Shown here: one piece after another, positions 36,145-45,036 of the stretch
Numbering within the stretch: position 1 is the stretch's first letter
Layout of the letters: each line of letters starts with the position of its first letter
NCBI RefSeq assembly: GCF_017355935.1
Contig: NZ_JAFIQT010000009.1
Coordinates: 62,001 to 126,000, forward strand
DNA from: Telluribacter humicola
GTDB lineage: Bacteria > Bacteroidota > Bacteroidia > Cytophagales > Spirosomataceae
Direction: 5' to 3'
DNA: 64,000 bases
The notes under the pieces: model-generated
Told to the model about the DNA's origin: nothing
What the model saw: only the letters and a program-made list of their open reading frames with translations
The model's database searches: none
Made by a program: the position numbers and the translations under genes

Positions 36145-37327
36145 GGGATGAAGATTTTTTCAGGTAAACAAGAACAACTGCATAGATAAGAGCCGCCCCC
36201 GCGAGTGCCGCCGATAGCAGGAAAGCGGTCGTTAGGTTTTCGTAGCGGTTGGCAAAGATTTCGGCCGAAATATAGGCTCCTATTCCAATGCCCGCTTCCA
36301 TAGAAATATACATAGTACCAAAGGCCCGTCCCCGGTTTTGGTCATGGCTGAGGTCGGCCGTCCAGGCTGATAGTATAGGGGAGAGAATACCTGTAGCGAT
36401 TCCGAAGAATACCGCTCCGCCCAGAAAGATAAATGAACTGCTGGCGTAGGCGGTAAGTACCAGCGCTATAATAAGATTGATACAACCCACGATGACGACA
36501 GGTACCCGTCCGTGCCGGTCAGATACCTTACCGGCTGCCAGCCGGATGAGCAGCGACGTAAGGGTATAGACCAGAAAGTAGAGGCCGTGGTTGCTCAGGC
36601 CCAGGTAGTCGCTGTAATCAGGTACCAGGGTCAGTACCGCTCCGTAGCTGAAGTAAGTCAGAAAAATAACCAATGCCGGACTGAATACCGTAGGGTCAAA
36701 TATATCACGGCCTGTGATCCTGAATGCCTCAGTCGACAGCTTCTCCCGGTTCGGCAACGTTTCTTGCATGTTAAAAAGGATAGCTATGGAGAGCAACGCT
36801 ACGAAGGAGGAGGTGTAGAACAGAGCATTAATGGAAAAAATCTGAGCAATATAGCTCCCCAACGCCGGCCCCAGCGCGGTGCCCATACTGGCGCACATCC
36901 CGTGTATACCCAGTGCCTCGCCCCGACGCGTAGCCGGTATAATATCCGCAATATAGGCGGCCGTACCTGTAGGCTTGAAGCCCGTGGAGAAGCCATGCAC
37001 GAGCCGGAGCAGCAGGAAAGGCATCACGGAGGTGAATATCGGATATAGAAAGCCGCATATAAAGCAGACAATGGAGCCAAACGCCATGACGGGTATCCGT
37101 CCTACCCGGTCGGTGAGGCGGCCGCTGAACGGGCGTGATAGCCCGGCCGTAAGGGTAAACAGGCTGATGATAAACCCTTTGTACTCGGCTCCTCCCAGGC
37201 TGGTGAGGTAGCTGGGTAGCTCAGGAATAAGCATGTTGAAGCTGGCAAAAAACAGGAATGAACTCAGACTCAACAACCAGAACTGCAGCGTAAATATACT
37301 AGTAGGGGTAGGTGCGGTGGTTTGCAT
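36131..37327 (-). CDS. MFS transporter (multidrug/metabolite efflux-like)
   Basis: 398 aa with about twelve transmembrane helices. The MFS loop 2-3 motif is GLSRPFSGRLTDRVGRIPVM, and the second half has GKVSDRHGRVPVV. The middle region (LRLVHGFSTGFKPTGTAAYIADIIP) resembles drug:proton antiporters of the YfcJ/Bcr group. It overlaps the YigZ-type gene by 14 bp. No substrate is evident, and the neighbourhood gives no pathway. Confidence 0.88.
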   Translation of the reverse strand: MQTTAPTPTSIFTLQFWLLSLSSFLFFASFNMLIPELPSYLTSLGGAEYKGFIISLFTLTAGLSRPFSGRLTDRVGRIPVMAFGSIVCFICGFLYPIFTSVMPFLLLRLVHGFSTGFKPTGTAAYIADIIPATRRGEALGIHGMCASMGTALGPALGSYIAQIFSINALFYTSSFVALLSIAILFNMQETLPNREKLSTEAFRITGRDIFDPTVFSPALVIFLTYFSYGAVLTLVPDYSDYLGLSNHGLYFLVYTLTSLLIRLAAGKVSDRHGRVPVVIVGCINLIIALVLTAYASSSFIFLGGAVFFGIATGILSPILSAWTADLSHDQNRGRAFGTMYISMEAGIGIGAYISAEIFANRYENLTTAFLLSAALAGAALIYAVVLVYLKKSSSRVIR

Positions 37328-37416
37328 CGCACAAAGGTAAACAGTTTCGGAGGAGAAAAAGTAGTACTTTCAGGCCGGAATATCAGATTACCCTCTCTCA
37401 TTTAGTAACTAGCAGT

Positions 37417-37758
37417 ATGAAAAAATTTAGCTATCTGTTCGCTGCGCTACTCCTGTTTATTTTCATCAATTATGGCTTCTACCAATGGCTGCAATCCGGG
37501 CATACAATAGTTGATACCTGGGAGGTACTGGGGCAGGACTGGCTGCTGGCTATTACTTTCATTGATGCCTGCACGTTCAGCCTTCTCTGTATTTTCTGGT
37601 TAGTCAGAGATATGAAAAAGAGGGGCCTCCCCCTTGCAAAAAGAATCGCTGTACTGACAGCGGTGATCATTACCGGCTCGGTGGCTCTGCTGGTGTACCT
37701 GGCTTTCCGGGACTCATCCGACCTCACTGCCGTACCCCCGGCTTTACCACAAAAGTAA
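37417..37758 (+). CDS. Small membrane protein, unknown function
   Basis: 113 aa from the ATG at 37417, the first codon that starts a membrane-type N-terminus (MKKFSYLFAALLLFIFINYGF). The frame is open upstream across the MFS promoter, but that part looks non-coding. Three helices are predicted (FSYLFAALLLFIFINYGF, LLAITFIDACTFSLLCIFWL, IAVLTAVIITGSVALLVYLAF) with a basic loop (DMKKRGLPLAKR) after the second. Its last 35 bp overlap the 3' end of the convergent large gene. Family not recognised. Confidence 0.7.
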   Translation: MKKFSYLFAALLLFIFINYGFYQWLQSGHTIVDTWEVLGQDWLLAITFIDACTFSLLCIFWLVRDMKKRGLPLAKRIAVLTAVIITGSVALLVYLAFRDSSDLTAVPPALPQK

Positions 37759-40144
37759 ACTGCCGGCTACCCGCAGTACCGGACTCAGTCAGCCCCTGCA
37801 CTACTACCTGGTAGGTACCCGTCTGGTCGGAGGTGAAGAAGTCAACTACCTGTTTTCCCTCAGCGTCAGTAGTAAGCATGGGTGCCCAGTGCAGCAGGTT
37901 CCGGAAGTCGGGCAGGCGGCTCTCCCGGCTGGTGGCGCTGTCGTAGCGGGGGGCGTAGAACTCTCTTCGGGACTGGGCAAAGGAATAGGAGAGTACCAAC
38001 GCGCGCGGATCGAGCTGGAAACCGGCCATATCACCTTTATACGTAGTATAGCTGACAATGCCGGGGAAAGACAGCTTGCCCAGGTAGTACTGCCCGTTCA
38101 TTACTTCCAGTTTTTTTATCTGCAAAGGGTCTATTGCCATCATTTTGTCTGTATCGAACACCGGCACGCCATCCAGCAGAATAAGCGGGTCTTCGTTGAA
38201 GGTACCTCCCTGCGGAAGCAATTTGTTTACAACGTAAAAGTGGAACTTCCCGCGTTGTTTCCTTACAAATACCCCCGGTACGTACTCCCGCATGACTTCT
38301 TCAAGGGTAGGAAAGCGGGTGAAGGCATCCAGAAAGTACTTCTCGTCGGGTTTACCATAAAAGGCCAGACTATCAGTTCCTTCGGCTGTGGGCCGAGCTG
38401 CCGGTGTCGGGTAGTAGGCATTCTGGGTTTGCATGTTAATGCTGCGCGTCAGCAGTTGTGGGGCTTTACTCTGCAAAAAGGAGGGCCAGCGCCGCGAAGA
38501 AACCTGGTCGGAATAGGGGCTGAATAGTTCAATGCGATAGGTACTGTCGCGGCGGGTGTTGGTCTGTACAATCACGTCGTGAGCATCGTAAAGCTTCTTT
38601 ATCTCAAAACGGATGGTACCCTGCGGGTCGCTCAGGCTTACAAACAGCCGGGGGTGTGGAGAGGGCGCGGCCAGGTAGGTACTAATCAGTCTGGCGGGTT
38701 GTCCGGTAAGGGTATTGACTACTTTTCCCTCTATAAAATGACCGCCGTGTTCGGGCAGGTACCTGTACGTTGGTGGGGTATCGGCAAGTACTTCATCCCA
38801 GCTAAACCGGCTCCAGCCGTGGGTCAGCATCAGGTTGTCCAGTGCCTGGTTTACCTCCGGCCCTGATCTCTGAAAATAGTACGAGGGTGACTCTACCGTT
38901 CCTTTCAGATCTGATGTAAGTAGCAGGTAGCTGTCGAGGGTAGGCGGCTCAGGATGCGGAAGAGAGTCCAGCAAATACACCGATACCGAAAGTTGAGCAG
39001 GTTCTATCAACGATGCCTCGGTTCGGGCCGACAGGTTCAGGTACACCCGCTCACGGGTGGTAAATTCAGCCTTATTCAAACTCTCCCGGATGACCAGCGG
39101 CTGAGCCGGGCGTGTGAAGTACAGGCGTTCGCACACGGGCCGGGTAGTGTGGTCAAAAAGAGTTATATGGGTAATTCCGCCCTTCAGGGAGGCGTCACTC
39201 ATCCTGTTTTTATTCAGTACGAAAACTGCCTTTCCATTCTTCAAAGTACCCGCCTGAGACTGCACAGCACCCTGTCGGGTATGCACCAGCAGGTACACAT
39301 CGGGGGATGGTACTTCCCGGGCCGATACCGTAACCTGCACCAGTCCATCCGTCGAATCCCTCACCTGCATCACGTAGCCCCGTGGCTGGACCTCCGGTAG
39401 CGGGAAAATAAGGGTATTATCCTGTATATCCCGGACAATGGCGCGGTACTTATCAGTAGTACCAGGGGTAAAGGTGAACTGGCCCATGCCAAAGCGGAGC
39501 GGCTGGAAACGTACCAGCGTGTCGTTATTCTGGTTAACAATAACGCCCCGACAGGCTATGCCTTTTCCATCTTTGCCAACGGCCCGAAAAGCAACCTTAC
39601 TTTCCAGTTGACTGACCAGATGCCCGCCCTCCGGGAAAAACTGTACTTCATAGGCCGGTTCTTCCCGCCCCGCCAGGGGCTCAGCTTCTGGCCGCTCAAA
39701 AGGATTCAGGATGGTGATGGCGGCTTCAAAGAACAAATCCGGACTGAAGTTTTTCATCCAGTTGGTATAGCTGCGTACGGTATAGGTACCGGCGGGTAAG
39801 GTGGCGGGTATCCGTACGGAGCCATCGCCCCGCCCCTTGTCAAGCGCTATCTTGATTTGCACCACCGGATTGGATTCTTTATCAAGTACCTCCAGGTAGG
39901 CGATTTTGCTTACATCCAGCGGGCGGTGGGTGCTTGCGTCGATGCAGTAGGTTTTGAACCAGAGGGTTTCGCCCACCACGTACAGCGGGCGGTCGAGGTG
40001 GACAAAGAGTTTTTCCTGTAAGGTAGAACCGGTATACCGCGAAAGCCGTTCCTGTACCGCCGCCTGTCCCCTTACCACCACCGGTAGCAACAGCAGGAGT
40101 ACCCACAGTACATTTCCTGGCTTGTACGCAACAACTGGTTTCAT
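37724..40144 (-). CDS. Large secreted protein with MG2-like and TonB-plug-like domains
   Basis: 806 aa with a hydrophobic signal (VLWVLLLLLPVVVRGQA). Residues about 45-150 resemble the MG2/macroglobulin-like domain of Bacteroidetes surface proteins (EKLFVHLDRPLYVVGETLWFKTY in part; LPAGTYTVRSYTNWMKNF). A region around 620-690 looks like a TonB-receptor plug without a barrel (PLILLDGVPVFDTDKMMAIDPLQIKKLEV). The end (VVDFFTSDQTGTYQVVVQGL) is Ig-like. It is the last gene of a four-gene minus-strand unit with a TonB receptor, 78 bp after the DUF4249 gene, with a palindrome in between. Probably an envelope partner of that receptor; function unknown. Confidence 0.75.
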   Translation of the reverse strand: MKPVVAYKPGNVLWVLLLLLPVVVRGQAAVQERLSRYTGSTLQEKLFVHLDRPLYVVGETLWFKTYCIDASTHRPLDVSKIAYLEVLDKESNPVVQIKIALDKGRGDGSVRIPATLPAGTYTVRSYTNWMKNFSPDLFFEAAITILNPFERPEAEPLAGREEPAYEVQFFPEGGHLVSQLESKVAFRAVGKDGKGIACRGVIVNQNNDTLVRFQPLRFGMGQFTFTPGTTDKYRAIVRDIQDNTLIFPLPEVQPRGYVMQVRDSTDGLVQVTVSAREVPSPDVYLLVHTRQGAVQSQAGTLKNGKAVFVLNKNRMSDASLKGGITHITLFDHTTRPVCERLYFTRPAQPLVIRESLNKAEFTTRERVYLNLSARTEASLIEPAQLSVSVYLLDSLPHPEPPTLDSYLLLTSDLKGTVESPSYYFQRSGPEVNQALDNLMLTHGWSRFSWDEVLADTPPTYRYLPEHGGHFIEGKVVNTLTGQPARLISTYLAAPSPHPRLFVSLSDPQGTIRFEIKKLYDAHDVIVQTNTRRDSTYRIELFSPYSDQVSSRRWPSFLQSKAPQLLTRSINMQTQNAYYPTPAARPTAEGTDSLAFYGKPDEKYFLDAFTRFPTLEEVMREYVPGVFVRKQRGKFHFYVVNKLLPQGGTFNEDPLILLDGVPVFDTDKMMAIDPLQIKKLEVMNGQYYLGKLSFPGIVSYTTYKGDMAGFQLDPRALVLSYSFAQSRREFYAPRYDSATSRESRLPDFRNLLHWAPMLTTDAEGKQVVDFFTSDQTGTYQVVVQGLTESGTAGSRQFTFVVKPGVRQ

Positions 40145-40182
40145 TCGTCCTGAGTCTGGTTAGGGGTAAATTCTATTTAGGG

Positions 40183-40215
40183 AGCGGTGCCACGGTTTAA
40201 AACCGTGGCACCGCT
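40183..40215. repeat. REP-like palindrome, copy 1
   Basis: AGCGGTGCCACGGTTT (40183-40198) and its perfect complement (40200-40215) leave a 1-nt centre. It shares the GTGCCAC/GTGGCAC core with copies at 52041, 52614 and 52713. It lies inside the receptor operon, between the MG2/plug gene and the DUF4249 gene. Confidence 0.85.
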
Positions 40216-40222
40216 GATTGGC

Positions 40223-41353
40223 TTACCGCCAGTATTCCGGTTTTGTGGTGGTACCTCCTTCCAGGCGGCAGTCTGCACAGGAGGCGGTACCTGTAATGTA
40301 CAGCGGCTGGGAAGAACCGGGAACCGGGAACTCAACTAGAATCAGGTCCAACGTCTGAAGGGCTTGTGCCAGCGCTAAGGTGTCGGTAGGTTCGCAGGCA
40401 CTGACGTACCTGCCCAGGTATTCGGTAATAAACAGGCGCTGCTCCTGCTGCTTTGAAGCGCTGAAAAAGCCAAAAACCAGCTCTTTGGGATCGCTGACGC
40501 AACGGATGTTGCCGGTAACCTGAGCGGGCTGCGGGTCAAAGAGGCTCCCGGTACTCTCGGTGGTCTTGGCCAAGGCGGTCCAGTATTCGTACTCTTCCTG
40601 TGAAAGTCCGTACTGCTTCACCAGAATACTATACTTCACCCGGAGCTTACCGCTGGAGGCCGGTACGTAGGTAACCGACGCATCCTGAATAATGTCTTCA
40701 CTAAGCTTGATAGAGGAGCCCACCAGGATGCGCGAGGCACTTCGGTGGCTCCAGCAGGTACTTATGTCCTCGGTACGGAGCTTCATTTCGTTGTTCACTA
40801 CCTCAAAAGCCGAATAGAGGGGCATCTGGTACATCCAGGTTTCATCGAAACTCCATCGGTAAAAACGGGTAGTGTTGAGTGGATCGTGGGTACTGACGTA
40901 AATCTGTACCCCCGACTGGTCCGGCTGTACCCGGTACGTAACACTGTCAATGGGCGGCGTTTGGATGGCAGGTACATAGTCCGATAGGTACTCCTTCCCA
41001 TCACTCGTCCGGATATGTAGCCGGTACTTTTCCCCTTCGCGGTACGCGATGGGCTCCAGTTTATAGGTACCTGGCTGGGCTTCTGTAAAGGCAAGCTGGC
41101 TTCCCTTATCGCCTTCTACACGGATCTGAGCCCGCGGCTCCACCTGGGGAGCTGTGAGGTCGGTCACATTCTGGGTGCGGCTCAATTTGATCTGACTACT
41201 GCCCGAGGAGCTGGTGTTCAGGAAACCATCTACCACCAGGTAGCTGCTGGCCGAGGTGATTTCCGGCGGAGAGAACGATTCAATGCAGCCATGCAGCAGC
41301 AACGACATCAGCAACAAGCCTGGGACGTATAGGAGTTTGGGTAGTTTCTTCAC
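40223..41353 (-). CDS. DUF4249 lipoprotein
   Basis: 376 aa. Lipoprotein signal MKKLPKLLYVPGLLLMSLLLHGC, followed by the typical DUF4249 opening IESFSPPEITSASSYLVVDGFL. Repeated beta-rich segments follow (VEPRAQIRVEGDKGS, GTYKLEPIAYREGEKYRLHI, AIQTPPIDSVTYRV). In Bacteroidota this family is encoded next to STN-type TonB receptors and probably acts as a surface or periplasmic partner. Here the receptor gene ends 6 bp upstream, so the two are co-expressed. Near the end a CxxC (CADC) could bind metal or form a disulphide. Ligand unknown. Confidence 0.93.
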   Translation of the reverse strand: MKKLPKLLYVPGLLLMSLLLHGCIESFSPPEITSASSYLVVDGFLNTSSSGSSQIKLSRTQNVTDLTAPQVEPRAQIRVEGDKGSQLAFTEAQPGTYKLEPIAYREGEKYRLHIRTSDGKEYLSDYVPAIQTPPIDSVTYRVQPDQSGVQIYVSTHDPLNTTRFYRWSFDETWMYQMPLYSAFEVVNNEMKLRTEDISTCWSHRSASRILVGSSIKLSEDIIQDASVTYVPASSGKLRVKYSILVKQYGLSQEEYEYWTALAKTTESTGSLFDPQPAQVTGNIRCVSDPKELVFGFFSASKQQEQRLFITEYLGRYVSACEPTDTLALAQALQTLDLILVEFPVPGSSQPLYITGTASCADCRLEGGTTTKPEYWR

Positions 41354-41359
41354 GGCTTT

Positions 41360-44113
41360 TTACAATCTGAAATTGTAGGTAATGGTAGGAATGGGCTGAC
41401 CAAATATTGACAGCTTATAGCCACTGACTACGCCGTTCTGGGTCTGGAAATAAACCGACGACGGGTTTTTGCGCCCCAGCAGGTTATACACAGCTAGTGT
41501 CCAGGAGCTGTGGGCCAGCTTTCTTATTTTATGATTCCCCTCAATGTTCATGGATAAGTCTACCCGGTAGTAGTCAGGAATGCGGTACTGATTGCGCGAC
41601 GCGTAGTATACCCGCTGCGCTCCGTCCAGTATGTACTTGCCAATGGGCGGCGTGTAGGGGCGGCCGGTGCTATAGGTAAAGTTAAAAGAAACACTAAACC
41701 GGTGGCTGAGCTTGTAGTTGCTGATGGCGATGAAGTCGTGCGGCTTATCGTAGTTGCTGGGGTAGTAGTCGCCGGCGTTAGGTGCATCGGGCGACTCCCG
41801 GTCAACGGCCCGGAGCAGCGAGCGGGAGTAGGTGTAGCCTACCCAGCCGTTGAGCTTGCCCGCCCCCTTTTTGACCATCAATTCAACCCCGTAGGCTTTG
41901 CCGGTAGTTGTAATCACCGCCGTTTCAATCTGGTGATTCATAATGAGCGAGTCACCACCTTTGTAGTCCAGAAAATTCCGGATGTTTTTGTAATACCCTT
42001 CCACCGACAGCTCTATCTGGTTGCCACGCAGGTTTCGGTACAGCCCTAGGGCCAGTTGATCGCCCACCTGCGGCTTTATGTAGGTATCACTTAATTTCCA
42101 GATATCAGTAGGTGAAGCTACCATCGTATTAGAAAGCAGGTGAATGTACTGCCGCAGGGTATTGTAGCCCACTTTCAGCGACAGGTCGCCCGTAAGCATG
42201 TAGCGGGCCGAAAGGCGGTACTCGGGGCCACCGTAGTTTTTAATGAGTTTTTTGGGCGCGTAGGCTTCGGTACCTAGAGTATAAATACTTTCAATGGGCA
42301 GGCCTGGCACGTACGTATAAATTGTCTTGGGGCCTAAATAGTTGAATACCGAAAAGCGGAGGCCAGCCGTCACGAGCAGTTTGGGATTAACCTCAAACCG
42401 GTCTTCGATGTACAGGGCACTTTCCAGGCCCTGCTCCGGCTCCAGTGCGTCCGGGACAATAAGTGACTCGCTGCTGCGGGGGGTAAAGGTACCCGGCGAA
42501 AGGGTGTAGTAAATAGAGCTGAGGCCAAAGTCAAGGGTATGCCTGGGGTGAATCAGGTAGTTGAACTCGGCCTTGAAACTGGACTGACGTACCCCAAAAC
42601 GCAGGTCGAATGAATGAATCGGTACCCGCTCGCTGGCCACCGCGTAGTTGTAGCTGCTGTGGGCGGCGGTAAAGGTACTGTATAGCCTGGTGTGGAAGGT
42701 GTGTTTCCATTTTAGCGAAGCAAACTGGTTCTGGTAGGCGTAGGTGGTGTCAGCCAGGAGCCGAAAATAGTCGTTGCTCAGGTACCCGGTCGCGTAGACA
42801 CTGTTTTTCTCGTTGATTTCGTGGCTGATATGGGCGTTAAAGTCGTAAAAGGAAGCGGTACTGTTGTTGTAGGTTTCGTTTTTCAGGCTTTTCAGGAGCC
42901 AGTTGGAGTAGGTAGAGCGGCCGCCAATCAGGAACGAAGACTTGTCTTTAACAATAGGCCCTTCCAGCGTGAGGCGGCCCGTAACGAGACCGATACCACC
43001 CGAGGCCACCATTTTTTTCTTGTTCCCGTCGCGGCTGCTGATATCCAGCACCGATGACAGCCGACCGCCAAACCTGGCCGGAATGGTACTTTTGTATAGC
43101 TCCACGTCTTTCAGCATATCCGGATTGAAAGCCGAGAAAAAGCCGAAGAGGTGGGAAGGGTTGTAGATGGTGGCATCGTTAAAAAGAATCAGGTTCTGGT
43201 CGGCTGAGCCGCCGCGAACATTCAGTCCCACGCTGCTTTCTCCCACCGATTTGATACCCGGCAGAGTAAGTACCGTCCGCAGCAAATCGGTTTCACCCAT
43301 GACCGTGGGTATTTGTTTCAGGGTTTTGATAGACAGCTTTATCTGTCCCATCTTGGTCTCGCTGACGTTGGCGTCCTGACCGGCCTTGATATTGATTTCT
43401 TTGAGAGCGGTCACACTTTCCAGTACTTCTATGTCCAGCTTGCCATCGGCGTACAGCATTACCTGCCGGTAGGTATCCCGCATACCGATACTCTTGATCC
43501 GGACACGCTGGCGGCCCCGTGGGATCGTGAGCGAATAGTACCCGAGGGCATCGGTAGTAGTACCTATCTGCGGAGATTCTATGTACACCGCCGCCCCAAT
43601 CACCGGCTCCCCCGTTACGGCATTGCGTACATAACCCGACATGGTAGAGTTACCAGGGGTAATCCGGAGTCTTTTCGGACCTACCTCGTGTAGTTTACTC
43701 TCGGTGGTGGAGAGCAGTTGCTCCTGTTCGTCGGTACCGGGGGGAGCGTACACCACCCGCTCCTGTGTGGGGGCATCGGAGGGAAGTTCGGTAATGATGG
43801 GCGTTACTTTGGTGATATACACCCGCCTTTGCTGATCAATGGCGTAGGTGAATTCCGTGTCTTTGAATACCTGCCCCAGCACCACCCGCAGAGGTTCGTC
43901 TTTGACCTGTAAGTTTATGGGCAGGCTGTCCAGTTGGGCGGCATCGTAGTAGAAGTAGTAGTCGGACTGGGCTTCAACAAGCCGTACAAATTCCTGAAAT
44001 CGAATGTCGCTGAATGAGCCGCTGATCCGTTTTTCGGCGGTTGTCTGAGCCAAGAGCCCCTGCCCCTGAAAGATAAAGAAGATGGATAATAACAGGATCC
44101 GGAAGGCGCTCAT
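41360..44113 (-). CDS. STN-domain TonB-dependent receptor
   Basis: 917 aa. Signal peptide, a secretin/TonB short N-terminal domain (about 25-100; KRISGSFSDIRFQEFVRLVEAQ in part, PLRVVLGQVFKDTEFTY), a carboxypeptidase-D-like domain (about 160-245; GYVRNAVTGEPVIGAAVYIE), a plug (ETDLLRTVLTLPGIKSVGE and LNVRGGSADQNLILFNDATIYN) and a barrel ending PTITYNFRL. STN receptors usually signal to an ECF sigma factor through a FecR anti-sigma factor, but no fecIR pair is present. It overlaps the upstream unknown gene by 4 bp and is followed 6 bp later by the DUF4249 gene. Confidence 0.95.
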   Translation of the reverse strand: MSAFRILLLSIFFIFQGQGLLAQTTAEKRISGSFSDIRFQEFVRLVEAQSDYYFYYDAAQLDSLPINLQVKDEPLRVVLGQVFKDTEFTYAIDQQRRVYITKVTPIITELPSDAPTQERVVYAPPGTDEQEQLLSTTESKLHEVGPKRLRITPGNSTMSGYVRNAVTGEPVIGAAVYIESPQIGTTTDALGYYSLTIPRGRQRVRIKSIGMRDTYRQVMLYADGKLDIEVLESVTALKEINIKAGQDANVSETKMGQIKLSIKTLKQIPTVMGETDLLRTVLTLPGIKSVGESSVGLNVRGGSADQNLILFNDATIYNPSHLFGFFSAFNPDMLKDVELYKSTIPARFGGRLSSVLDISSRDGNKKKMVASGGIGLVTGRLTLEGPIVKDKSSFLIGGRSTYSNWLLKSLKNETYNNSTASFYDFNAHISHEINEKNSVYATGYLSNDYFRLLADTTYAYQNQFASLKWKHTFHTRLYSTFTAAHSSYNYAVASERVPIHSFDLRFGVRQSSFKAEFNYLIHPRHTLDFGLSSIYYTLSPGTFTPRSSESLIVPDALEPEQGLESALYIEDRFEVNPKLLVTAGLRFSVFNYLGPKTIYTYVPGLPIESIYTLGTEAYAPKKLIKNYGGPEYRLSARYMLTGDLSLKVGYNTLRQYIHLLSNTMVASPTDIWKLSDTYIKPQVGDQLALGLYRNLRGNQIELSVEGYYKNIRNFLDYKGGDSLIMNHQIETAVITTTGKAYGVELMVKKGAGKLNGWVGYTYSRSLLRAVDRESPDAPNAGDYYPSNYDKPHDFIAISNYKLSHRFSVSFNFTYSTGRPYTPPIGKYILDGAQRVYYASRNQYRIPDYYRVDLSMNIEGNHKIRKLAHSSWTLAVYNLLGRKNPSSVYFQTQNGVVSGYKLSIFGQPIPTITYNFRL

Positions 44114-44856
44114 GGGTGAGTTAGTTGATCATAGTAAGCAGCCAGGGCTGTAATAGCCGCTTCCCGGTCTCCTTTAAAGCTCAGATTTTTATCCCGCAGG
44201 TACTTTTTTATTGGTCTTTTCTGATCTTCCATCAGCGACAGCACCGACCGCCTGGAATAGACCGCATGATATGTGCCATTTTTATGGAAATAAAAAAAGT
44301 CTTTGCTGGGGAATGTAACGGTTACTTTGGTCGAGTTAATCTCCTCGAGCCGCTCTTTGACCCGACGGGCCAGTACTTGTGAAGCTCCGTCATAAAGTAC
44401 CTCATAAAAGCCTGTACGTATGCCTGAGCCTTTGTACTTGGGTGCCTCCACCCGGATAAAGCGGTGGCTTTCGGCAGGACTGGTGCCCAAAGTGCTGAAG
44501 TACTTTACTTTATCACTTTGCAGGCTTACATTTCCCAGCCCTTCTACGTACTTAATAACTACCTGATCTTTGACTGTATCGTACAGCAGAGGTACCTGTT
44601 GAAATAGTTGGCCATCGTAAAAGACTGAACCCGTTGCCCACTCTTTTGATCTATAAAAAGGATGCTCCTTGGACTGGCTATCGTAGAAATAGTACTGTGG
44701 TCCATTATACAGATGCTGCGATTCGGTAGTAGCCGAATCATACAGGGCGAGTGCGTACTCCGGACCTGGCGATTGAGTGATCGTAGTAAGTACCTGGGCC
44801 GACGCATGGAAGAAGCCTCCCCAAAAAATACAGATACAGAGTACAAGGGTTTTCAT
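44110..44856 (-). CDS. Secreted protein of unknown family, first gene of receptor operon
   Basis: 248 aa with a signal peptide (MKTLVLCICIFWGGFFHASA). No family is recognised. The body is rich in Tyr, Lys and Ser, predicted mixed alpha/beta (GPQYYFYDSQSKEHPFYRS; VFYDGQLFQQVPLLYD; EVLYDGASQVLARRVKERLEE), and ends in a helical, basic part (KKYLRDKNLSFKGDREAAITALAAYYDQL). Its stop overlaps the TonB receptor start by 4 bp, so expression is coupled. It takes the position where a FecR-like protein might be expected but has no FecR domain or transmembrane anchor beyond the signal. Confidence 0.8.
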   Translation of the reverse strand: MKTLVLCICIFWGGFFHASAQVLTTITQSPGPEYALALYDSATTESQHLYNGPQYYFYDSQSKEHPFYRSKEWATGSVFYDGQLFQQVPLLYDTVKDQVVIKYVEGLGNVSLQSDKVKYFSTLGTSPAESHRFIRVEAPKYKGSGIRTGFYEVLYDGASQVLARRVKERLEEINSTKVTVTFPSKDFFYFHKNGTYHAVYSRRSVLSLMEDQKRPIKKYLRDKNLSFKGDREAAITALAAYYDQLTHP

Positions 44857-45000
44857 GCACAGGTGACAGGCTGGTATAGGAAGAGGACAATACAGAAAAA
44901 GCCCAAAGGAAGATATATTTACGCGTACTTCCGGGAATAAATTTCAGTACCGGGTGAGGAATGTGACGACTCGATTACCGGACGGCCAGCATTCCGTAAT

Positions 45001-45031
45001 TTTCCCGAAGAAAAGTTTCTCTCTATCTTTG
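45001..45031 (+). promoter_or_regulatory. Candidate promoter for a leaderless corA mRNA
   Basis: TATCTTTG (45024-45031) is an exact TAnnTTTG -7 element, with TTTC (45001-45004) 19 nt upstream as a 3-of-4 -33 match. The corA ATG is at 45037, only 5 nt after the -7 box, so transcription would begin at or next to the start codon. Confidence 0.5.
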
Positions 45032-45036
45032 AAACT

